NCBI GenBank assembly: GCA_017459865.1
Contig: JAFUCD010000013.1
Coordinates: forward strand, 1 to 10,757
Direction of reading: 5' to 3'
Origin: Oscillospiraceae bacterium
GTDB taxonomy: Bacteria; Bacillota_A; Clostridia; Oscillospirales; Oscillospiraceae
Length of the DNA stretch: 10,757 bases
Shown here: positions 6,390-10,757 of the stretch, piece by piece
Numbering within the stretch: the stretch's first letter is position 1
Layout of the letters: the number at the start of each line of letters is the position of its first letter
Translations under genes and position numbers: made by a program
Notes under the pieces: generated by a model
Told to the model about the DNA's origin: nothing
The model's database searches: none
What the model saw: only the letters and a program-made list of their open reading frames with translations

Positions 6390-6485
6390 ATGGAAGACAG
6401 ACAGATCATCGACCTATATTTTGCCCGCGATGAGGACGCACTGACTAGAAACATAGGGCTTCGCTCGCCCATTACACACCGGTGA
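6390..6485 (+). pseudogene. N-terminal remnant of an ECF-like sigma factor gene
   Basis: An AAAGGAG site at 6377-6383 lies 6 bases before an ATG at 6390. The encoded peptide begins MEDRQIIDLYFARDEDALT, closely resembling the first residues of clostridial sigma-70-family (ECF-like) factors (M.D..II.LY.ARDE.A...). After about position 6446 the similarity ends and the frame runs into RNIGLRSPITHR and a TGA, for only 31 residues. No region 2 or 4 follows. I read this as a gene cut by deletion or insertion; a real 31-aa peptide is less likely. The identification rests on about 19 residues. Confidence 0.6.
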
Positions 6486-6515
6486 AGCCTGGGTTTTCCG
6501 TTTTTTGTCAGCTGG

Positions 6516-6544
6516 TTGTCTGCCTTACAAAGTTGTGGTATCAT
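6516..6544 (+). promoter_or_regulatory. SigA-type promoter of the lipoprotein gene
   Basis: TTGTCT (6516-6521), 17-bp spacer, TATCAT (6539-6544), about 49 bases before the start codon. Confidence 0.65.
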
Positions 6545-6592
6545 AGACGCATCTGAAGGAACCTGTTTCTCACGGGGAATGAAAGGAAAGAA

Positions 6593-7420
6593 ATGATCAT
6601 GAAGCGAACAGAAATACGCAGTGTAATGCTTGCGTTTGTTCTTGCTGCGACTGTTCTGGCGGGATGCAGCAGCCCGGAAAAAGAAGCGGCCATCGCGGAA
6701 TTTCGAACCGAATGCGACCGCGTCCAGAAGGAGGCCGACTCGCTTGATGCGCTGATCGGCGAATGTGAGGCGCTGATTGATCAAGCCGCGGCTCCTTATG
6801 ATCCGGACACGCTGACCGCCCTTGAGACCGCGACGACGGATGCGCGCACGGCTATCCAGGACCTGCCTGTGCAGCCCGGGAAAACCGAAGAGATCATATC
6901 CGCGACGAAGGAACTCAAGCAGCTGTCCTATGCAGATGAGACCGTTGCCCTCACTAATGCGAAGGCTGACTATGAGACGAGCGTAAAGATTATGGAGCAG
7001 ATCACTAATCCGGATGAAGCATTTGTCATCGCCTGCTTGCAGCAGGTCGAAGGTATTACTGGTTATGCCGCAGCAACAGAGGACAACGACCCGAACGGGC
7101 AACTACATAAGCAAGGTGGATATACATCGGCTGTCTATTTTTCGTATGAGAAGGTGAATCAGAACGAGGCATACGGAAACACGATAATCGAAAAGGGCAC
7201 GGACTGCGGCGGACAGATCGAGGTCTATGCCACCGCCGAGGACGCCGAACGGAGAAGCGAATATCTGGGCTCCTTTGACGGCACGGCGCTCTCCTCCGGC
7301 TCGCATACCGTCCTAGGCACGATTCTGATCCGGACCTCCAATCTCATGACCGCAACGCAGCAGAAGGAACTCGAGGCCACACTGATCGAGGTGTTCACCA
7401 CACTTCGGGACAGCAAGTGA
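6593..7420 (+). CDS. Surface lipoprotein of unknown function
   Basis: The 275-aa protein has a lipoprotein signal: basic start, hydrophobic VMLAFVLAATVLAGC, with lipobox LAG-Cys25, so it is expected to be anchored to the outer face of the membrane. Residues about 30-135 are rich in Glu, Ala and Asp with heptad-like spacing and are probably helical or coiled. The C-terminal part (about 140-275) contains DPNGQLHKQGGYTSAVYF, GTDCGGQIEVYATAEDAERR and SGSHTVLGTILIRTS, a domain I recall from uncharacterised clostridial lipoproteins but cannot name. AGGAAAG precedes the ATG; a second ATG at 6599 is possible. Base composition is less GC-rich and codon choice more mixed than in neighbours. It lies between two gene remnants, so it may have arrived with the rearrangement. 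Confidence 0.85.
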   Translation: MIMKRTEIRSVMLAFVLAATVLAGCSSPEKEAAIAEFRTECDRVQKEADSLDALIGECEALIDQAAAPYDPDTLTALETATTDARTAIQDLPVQPGKTEEIISATKELKQLSYADETVALTNAKADYETSVKIMEQITNPDEAFVIACLQQVEGITGYAAATEDNDPNGQLHKQGGYTSAVYFSYEKVNQNEAYGNTIIEKGTDCGGQIEVYATAEDAERRSEYLGSFDGTALSSGSHTVLGTILIRTSNLMTATQQKELEATLIEVFTTLRDSK

Positions 7421-7538
7421 TACCGCGATCTCGGAGTACGACATGGTCTGGCTGGACGACGAACGCTTCTATGTTCGCACCGAGCCTGTCGACGGCCGCA
7501 CGGGCGTGCATGTCTATACCCTTCACGCACCGGACTGA
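7419..7538 (+). pseudogene. C-terminal remnant of an unidentified gene
   Basis: Directly behind the lipoprotein stop, another frame is open to a TGA at 7536-7538 and reads ISEYDMVWLDDERFYVRTEP then VDGRTGVHVYTLHAPD. The composition is fully protein-like (aromatic and acidic residues, strand-like ending) and codon use resembles the host, but there is no start codon with a ribosome binding site, and an internal ATG would give only 31 residues. I interpret it as the tail of a gene whose front was lost. The family is not recognised. Confidence 0.5.
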
Positions 7539-7576
7539 CTTCAATAAACATTATAACAATATAATAAAACGCAGCA

Positions 7577-7614
7577 CGCCCCCGGAACAAGACCCTGTTC
7601 CGGGGGCGCGGTTT
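7577..7614. terminator. Two-way terminator between the lipoprotein region and marR
   Basis: A 13-bp GC-rich stem (7577-7589 with 7596-7608) is followed by CGGTTTTG on the plus strand and by GCTGCGTTTTATT on the minus strand. It lies 9 bases beyond the stop of the MarR gene, so it serves that gene and can also block plus-strand transcripts. Confidence 0.8.
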
Positions 7615-7617
7615 TGT

Positions 7618-8055
7618 TCAATTTACCTTCATCAACAGCGTGGTCGCTGTTTCGAGCGCGTCGCGGAGCTGGGTGTGCTCCTCCTGCGTGAGTGCCGCGT
7701 CGATCCGATCCTGAATGCGGACCTCCATGTCGCGGTAATACCCGCGAACGAGATCGCGGCCTGCGTCGGTCAGACGGATATCCACGTGCGTGCGGTTTTC
7801 CTCCGGCACGCTGCGCTCGACATAGCCCGCTTCGACCATCGGGGCGACGGCGCGGGTGGCCTGCTCCTTGGACGCGCCGATGAACTCCGCGATCTGCGAC
7901 ATGTTCAGCAAGCCGCGCAGCGCCAGCGCGCTCAGTACCGCCAACTGCATGCGCGTGCAGCCATAGTCCTTGTGTGCCCGCGGCGTCAGCACCAGCCGGG
8001 ACAGCAGCGTCATCAGAGAGAAGACGGGAGACGTGTAGGTAGGTTCGGTTTCCAT
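7618..8055 (-). CDS. MarR family transcriptional regulator
   Basis: The product is 145 aa from the ATG at 8055, which GGAG at 8065-8062 precedes by 6 bases; the TTG four codons upstream overlaps that site and is rejected. The order of elements fits MarR: an N-terminal dimerisation helix, CTRMQLAVLSALALRG, the helix-turn-helix LNMSQIAEFIGASKEQATRA (about residues 50-69) with VAPMVEAGYVER behind it, the wing RSVPEENRTHVDIRLT, and C-terminal dimerisation helices. MarR proteins are small dimeric repressors that release DNA when they bind a ligand. The gene is divergent from the symporter with 167 bp between the starts and overlapping control elements, so it probably controls that gene and itself. 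The ligand is unknown. Confidence 0.9.
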   Translation of the reverse strand: METEPTYTSPVFSLMTLLSRLVLTPRAHKDYGCTRMQLAVLSALALRGLLNMSQIAEFIGASKEQATRAVAPMVEAGYVERSVPEENRTHVDIRLTDAGRDLVRGYYRDMEVRIQDRIDAALTQEEHTQLRDALETATTLLMKVN

Positions 8056-8103
8056 GTGGAACTCCAAAGCTTGCGCGGGGACCCGCGTTTTGATTCAATT
8101 GAT

Positions 8104-8131
8104 AATATACTCTCCGAGCACAAAAAGTCAA
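8104..8131 (-). promoter_or_regulatory. Promoter of the marR-type gene
   Basis: On the minus strand: TTGACT (8131-8126), 16-bp spacer, TATATT (8109-8104). The palindrome TCAATTGA (8095-8102) lies just downstream of the -10, a good place for autorepression. Confidence 0.6.
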
Positions 8132-8159
8132 TGGGTTTTTATCTTAAAATCGCATACAG

Positions 8160-8188
8160 TTGACAAACATCAATTCTTGATATAAAAT
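8160..8188 (+). promoter_or_regulatory. SigA promoter of the symporter gene
   Basis: TTGACA (8160-8165), 17-bp spacer, TAAAAT (8183-8188). The transcript should start near 8195, with AAGGAGG at 8209-8215 and the ATG at 8223. Confidence 0.85.
8169..8181. promoter_or_regulatory. Candidate MarR operator inside the symporter promoter
   Basis: The inverted repeat ATCAA-TTC-TTGAT lies in the spacer between the -35 and -10. It shares the word TCAATT with the palindrome TCAATTGA (8095-8102) near the marR start. Binding here would block the symporter promoter. This is inferred from position and symmetry. Confidence 0.45.
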
Positions 8189-8222
8189 AATATAGTGTAA
8201 TAAAGCGTAAGGAGGAGTTTGT

Positions 8223-9653
8223 ATGAATCACAGCGAGATCTCCTGGATCGATCTCGGCATCGTAGGCATTTATCTGGTTGCGATGATCCTCATCGGCGTG
8301 CATTTTGTCCGCCGGATCAAGAACACCGGAGACTACTATGTGGCGGGGCGCTCGTTCGGTCCCATCGTGCTGATGGCGACGGTCTGCGCCACGATCATCG
8401 GCGGAAGCGGTCTGATGGGCCGCGCGGGCAAGGCGTATTCCGGCGGCTTCATGGCGATCATGACGGCGCTGCCGTATCTGTTGGGTATGTTCATTTTCTC
8501 CGGCATCTCGGGACGCATCTCGGACGTCGGCATGCAGCACGATATCACGTCCATCCCGGAGCTGTTTGAAAAGCGCTTCGGCAAGACGGCAAAGCTCATC
8601 CTCTCGGCGCTGATCGCCTTTACCATGATGGGCACGGTCGCCTCGCAGGTGCGCGCGGCGGGCACGATCATCAACATGCTCGGCGGGGAGGTAGGTCTGA
8701 CCTATGAGCTGGGCGCGCTGATCGCGTGCATCGTCTTCATGATCTATACCGCGACCTCGGGCCTGTTCGGCGTCGTGTATACGGACGTGTTCCAGTTTTA
8801 TATGCTGCTGCTGTTCGTATATATCCTGATCCCCGTGTCCTCGCTGAAGAGCGTCGGCGGCTGGGGCAGCTTCACCGCGAACCTTGACCCCGCGTTGGTC
8901 AAGCCCTATATCAACGGCAGCATCCTCGGCGATATCGTCACATATCTCGTCTTCACCATGGCGGGCGCGGAGATGTGGCAGCGCGCCTTCGCCGCGAAGG
9001 ACCGCGGCAGCGCCAAGAAGGGCATGTTCCTCGGCACCACGGTCTATGGTCTGACGATCATCCTCGTGTTCTTCATGGGCATCATTGGCCACCAGGTGCT
9101 CGGCGAGGGCATCACGAACACCGACTCCGTCGTGCCCGGACTCGCGATCAAGGTGCTGCCCATCGGTCTGACGGGTCTGGCGCTGGCGGGCCTGCTGTCG
9201 GTCATCATGTCCACGGCGGACAGCTATCTGCTCGTCTCTGTGCAGACCTGCGTGCACGACATCGGCAAGACGATCAATCCGCAGATGTCGGAAAAGCGGG
9301 AGATCCTCTTCTCGCGCATCTTCTCCATCATCCTGCCGCTCGGCGCGCTCGTGATCGCGCTGTATATCCAGAACGCGTATGACATCCTCATGTTCTCGTG
9401 GAGCTTCTACGCCGCGGCCTGCGGTCTGCCGTGCTTCGCCGCGCTCTACTGGCGCAAGGCGACCAACGCCGGCATCATCGCGGGCATGGTCGCGGGCTTC
9501 GTCGTGTGCATCGCGTGGAAGCAGATGGGTCTGCCCTTCGGTCTCGGCGCGGCGGTGCCCGGCGCGATCGCCTGCGCCGTCGCCCTCGTGGCCGTGAGCC
9601 TCGCGACGTGCAAAAAGCATCCGTCGAAGTTCCTTGAAGTGACAAAAGCGTAA
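8223..9653 (+). CDS. Sodium:solute symporter (SSS family)
   Basis: This 476-aa integral membrane protein has about 13 hydrophobic segments, the usual size for SSS transporters that couple Na+ entry to uptake of a small solute. Family signs are TGDYYVAGRSFGP near residue 35-47, the GGSGLMGRAGKAYSGG loop after the second helix, and GLLSVIMSTADSYLLV near residues 323-338, whose MSTADS (329-334) carries the conserved Na+-binding serine/threonine positions. The ribosome binding site AAGGAGG with a 7-base gap fixes the ATG. The substrate cannot be read from sequence: proline, pantothenate, sugar or organic-acid transport are all possible. The divergent MarR gene and the operator-like repeat in the promoter suggest induction by a ligand. 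There is no T-tract terminator behind it, only a hairpin and the large hairpin array. Confidence 0.9.
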   Translation: MNHSEISWIDLGIVGIYLVAMILIGVHFVRRIKNTGDYYVAGRSFGPIVLMATVCATIIGGSGLMGRAGKAYSGGFMAIMTALPYLLGMFIFSGISGRISDVGMQHDITSIPELFEKRFGKTAKLILSALIAFTMMGTVASQVRAAGTIINMLGGEVGLTYELGALIACIVFMIYTATSGLFGVVYTDVFQFYMLLLFVYILIPVSSLKSVGGWGSFTANLDPALVKPYINGSILGDIVTYLVFTMAGAEMWQRAFAAKDRGSAKKGMFLGTTVYGLTIILVFFMGIIGHQVLGEGITNTDSVVPGLAIKVLPIGLTGLALAGLLSVIMSTADSYLLVSVQTCVHDIGKTINPQMSEKREILFSRIFSIILPLGALVIALYIQNAYDILMFSWSFYAAACGLPCFAALYWRKATNAGIIAGMVAGFVVCIAWKQMGLPFGLGAAVPGAIACAVALVAVSLATCKKHPSKFLEVTKA

Positions 9654-9660
9654 AAACGTA

Positions 9661-9688
9661 CATGGGAGCGCAGGAATGCGCTCCCATG
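9661..9688. repeat. 12-bp hairpin directly after the symporter gene
   Basis: Arms 9661-9672 and 9677-9688 are perfectly complementary, closed by a GGAA (GNRA) tetraloop. It begins 8 bases after the stop codon. No T-run follows, so it looks like an mRNA-end stabiliser rather than a classical terminator, and it forms the left flank of the hairpin array. Confidence 0.7.
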
Positions 9689-9690
9689 CA

Positions 9691-9951
9691 GTGAAATGCC
9701 GCCTGACGGCGGCGTGAAATGGCGGCGCTGCCGCCGTGAAATGTGCCTGACGGCACGTGAAATGCTCGCTGACGCGAGCGTTGAGGTGTCGGCTTTGCCG
9801 ACGATTTGAAATCTGTCGCCTACGGCGACACATCAACGTGCCGCATTGCGGCACATTTCACGTTGGCGTAAGCCAACATTTCACTCGCCCAAAGGGCGAA
9901 TTTCACGCCGCCGTCAGGCGGCATTTCACGTGCCCGCCAGGGCACATTCAC
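9691..9951. repeat. Palindromic array of 11 hairpins with GTGAAAT/ATTTCAC linkers
   Basis: Linkers: GTGAAAT at 9691, 9714, 9736 and 9757; variant GTTGAGGT at 9780; GATTTGAAATC at 9803-9813; CATCAAC at 9831; then ATTTCAC at 9855, 9878, 9900 and 9923, and ATTCAC at 9946. The step is mostly 21-24 bp. Hairpins between them have perfect 5-7-bp stems and 3-4-base loops: 9698-9713, 9721-9735, 9743-9756, 9764-9779, 9788-9802, 9814-9830, 9838-9854, 9862-9877, 9885-9899, 9907-9922 and 9930-9945. Stems mostly differ in sequence yet are fully self-complementary. The left half is inverted in the right half: 9691-9720 equals the exact reverse complement of 9900-9929, and the centre falls in the near-palindrome 9803-9813. 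The array fills the gap between two converging genes. REP/BIME-like in kind; no matching family is recognised. Confidence 0.9.
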
Positions 9952-10109
9952 TCCCAATTTCCGCTGATCCCGTCAGGCGCTTTGGGCGCATGCTCGAAGA
10001 TCTCTTCCTCGCCGCCCCGTGCGCGCTTGCGGCTGCGGCGGTCATGGGTGTTTTCCACCGGGGGCGGCTCGCGCCGTTCCCGGTTTTTCTGTTTCATCCG
10101 ATCAGGCAT
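9948..10109 (-). CDS. 53-aa basic protein, translationally coupled to spoVAC
   Basis: The minus strand has an ATG at 10109, inside the last codons of spoVAC (16-nt overlap), preceded by GGAGGG with a 5-base gap. The product starts MPDRMKQKNRERREPPPVEN, continues with an Arg/Lys-rich stretch (DRRSRKRARGG), then an acidic EEEIFEH, and ends PDGISGNWE. There is no signal peptide or membrane helix; it is probably cytosolic, disordered and perhaps nucleic-acid binding (inference from charge). The ribosome binding site, the overlap and uniform codon use argue that it is real despite its size. It shares the SigG-type promoter of spoVAC, so forespore expression is expected. Its TGA lies inside the last linker of the hairpin array. 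No family recognised. Confidence 0.7.
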   Translation of the reverse strand: MPDRMKQKNRERREPPPVENTHDRRSRKRARGGEEEIFEHAPKAPDGISGNWE

Positions 10110-10531
10110 AAGATCCCTCCGTAAATGACGCTGGCGGTCAGTCCGAAGACGATCACCGGTCCCGCGATCGTGAAGATCTTCACGGCGAGTCCCGTGACCC
10201 AGCCCTCGGTCTTGTACTCGATGGCGGGGGAGGCGACGGCGTTGGCAAAGCCCGTGATCGGCACGAGCGAGCCCGCCCCGGCGAATTTCGCGATGTCGTC
10301 ATACCAGCCCAGCCCCGTGAGCAGCGCGCCGAGGAAAATGAGCGTGATGCTGCACCACGTGCCCGCGTCGGTCTCGGACGCGCCCCAATGCGCGTAGAGC
10401 GTCACGAGCGCCTGCCCCAGCACGCAGATCAGCCCGCCGACGAGAAAGGCGCGCAGCGTGTCCGGCAGCAGCTTCGACTTCGGCGCGAGACGCTTGACGA
10501 GCGCCGCGTATTCGGCGTTTGACATATCCAT
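10094..10531 (-). CDS. spoVAC: Stage V sporulation protein AC
   Basis: The product is 145 aa from the ATG at 10531 (MDMSNAEYAALVKRLAPKSK), which AGGAAG at 10545-10540 precedes by 8 bases; ATGs at 10537 and 10525 are alternatives. Family marks are RAFLVGGLICVLGQ, LIFLGALLTGLGWYDDIAKF, the signature FAGAGSLVPITGFANAVASP, and AIEYKTEGWVTGLAVKIFTI with AGPVIVFG. Four to five membrane segments are expected. SpoVAC is part of the inner-spore-membrane channel that moves Ca-dipicolinate into the forespore and out during germination. The related SpoVAE protein shares the FAGAGS motif, but the rest fits SpoVAC better. spoVAD and spoVAE usually follow; here only a 53-aa gene and the hairpin array follow, so this copy is separate from a standard spoVA operon. 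A SigG-type promoter precedes it. Confidence 0.88.
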   Translation of the reverse strand: MDMSNAEYAALVKRLAPKSKLLPDTLRAFLVGGLICVLGQALVTLYAHWGASETDAGTWCSITLIFLGALLTGLGWYDDIAKFAGAGSLVPITGFANAVASPAIEYKTEGWVTGLAVKIFTIAGPVIVFGLTASVIYGGILCLIG

Positions 10532-10550
10532 GTTCATCACTTCCTGACGG

Positions 10551-10580
10551 AAGTATGTCTCGAAGTATTTAGAATATGCA
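10551..10580 (-). promoter_or_regulatory. SigG-type forespore promoter of spoVAC
   Basis: On the minus strand TGCATA (10580-10575) matches the SigG -35 TGMATA fully. After 17 bases comes CATACTT (10557-10551), one mismatch from CATWMTA. spoVA genes are classical SigG targets. The leader would be very short, placing the ribosome binding site at the extreme 5' end of the mRNA. Confidence 0.6.
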
Positions 10581-10610
10581 AAAAACGGGCGATTCACGAA
10601 TCGCCCGTTT
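10580..10610 (-). terminator. Intrinsic terminator for a minus-strand gene beyond the window
   Basis: A perfect 12-bp stem (10583-10594 with 10599-10610), a four-base loop and six Ts on the minus strand (10585-10580). It would end transcription arriving from the right edge just before the spoVAC promoter, whose -35 begins at the last T. Confidence 0.85.
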
Positions 10611-10627
10611 CAGACCGTAGACAAACC
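10611..10627 (-). repeat. 17-bp repeat, copy 2 (inverted relative to 274-290)
   Basis: Reads GGTTTGTCTACGGTCTG on the minus strand, identical to 274-290, and is immediately followed on that strand by the terminator hairpin 10610-10583. The same leader-plus-hairpin order is seen in copy 1. Confidence 0.6.
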
Positions 10628-10757
10628 TATGCTGCTGATTAATGCCACAGAGCAGCGGGGAGCTCGAGGGGCAAGGCCGCCTCGATTTCAATCCATTGTC
10701 GCCGCAATCTGTCTAAAAAAGTTCTGCTTTTTTAGACAGATTGCTGTTTGCGGAGCA
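10628..10757. repeat. Right-end intergenic stretch with a 17-bp-stem hairpin
   Basis: No gene is visible. A perfect hairpin has arms 10705-10721 and 10727-10743 and a five-base loop; each arm carries a run of six A or six T. A smaller hairpin with a bulge lies around 10665-10684. The T-run is inside the stem rather than after it, so this is not an ordinary terminator. The stretch could be repeat DNA or the end of a mobile element continuing past the edge. Confidence 0.5.

Noticed and set aside
9661..9688. Intrinsic terminator of the symporter gene
   Set aside because: The hairpin is strong, but no T-run follows on the plus strand, so it is listed as a hairpin only.
8139..9854. A 571-codon minus-strand open frame opposite the symporter
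   Set aside because: His/Arg/Asp-rich composition typical of antisense frames in GC-rich DNA; it runs through the hairpin array and the marR control region.
9691..9951. CRISPR array
   Set aside because: The constant part is only 7 bp, flips orientation in the middle, and the segments between are self-complementary hairpins of 14-17 bases rather than unique spacers.
9757..10128. Plus-strand coding frames across the array and into the spoVAC end
   Set aside because: Coding content comes from hairpin repeats and from the antisense of the 53-aa gene; no start signal.
1..10757. tRNA or rRNA genes
   Set aside because: No cloverleaf with a GGTTCRAAT-type T arm or rRNA signature was found on either strand.

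Overview
The window reads as a chromosomal segment of a spore-forming, GC-rich clostridium, most likely a gut-type Oscillospirales/Oscillospiraceae organism. The evidence is a SpoVAC gene with a SigG-type promoter, a BofC-domain protein, a DUF1292 protein, strong AGGAGG-type ribosome binding sites, SigA promoters (TTGACA-17-TACAAT) and GC-rich codon use. The family name is inference.

Layout. Positions 1-263 hold the C-terminal end of an IS1182-type transposase. Positions 264-700 are non-coding and full of hairpins, including a 79-bp direct repeat. Positions 702-950 (minus strand) hold a foldable segment closed by an intrinsic terminator, a candidate structured RNA. Next come a DUF1292 gene and a BofC-domain gene (both minus), a class A penicillin-binding protein (plus), and an operon of a conserved 96-aa protein (TTG start) with a secreted five-SH3b NlpC/P60 endopeptidase. 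That operon has a strong SigA promoter and a possible WalR box. Positions 6260-7540 contain an intact lipoprotein gene flanked by an N-terminal remnant of a sigma factor gene and a C-terminal remnant of an unidentified gene. After a two-way terminator, a MarR regulator (minus) and a sodium:solute symporter (plus) diverge from a shared control region.

The most unusual structure is at 9691-9951, between the symporter gene (plus) and a converging minus-strand spoVAC unit. Eleven perfect GC-rich hairpins with mostly different stems are separated by a constant 7-base linker. The linker reads GTGAAAT in the left half and ATTTCAC in the right half, so the array is a palindrome built of hairpins, centred near 9808-9810. 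A 30-bp block (9691-9720) recurs as an exact reverse complement at 9900-9929. The spoVAC unit also encodes a 53-aa basic protein overlapping spoVAC by 16 nt; its stop codon lies inside the last linker. The right end carries a terminator, an inverted copy of a 17-bp sequence also found at 274-290, and a 17-bp-stem hairpin.

Functional themes are cell-wall synthesis and hydrolysis (PBP1A, NlpC/P60), sporulation and germination (BofC domain, SpoVAC), and a regulated symporter, interspersed with repeat-rich intergenic DNA and signs of past insertion or deletion.
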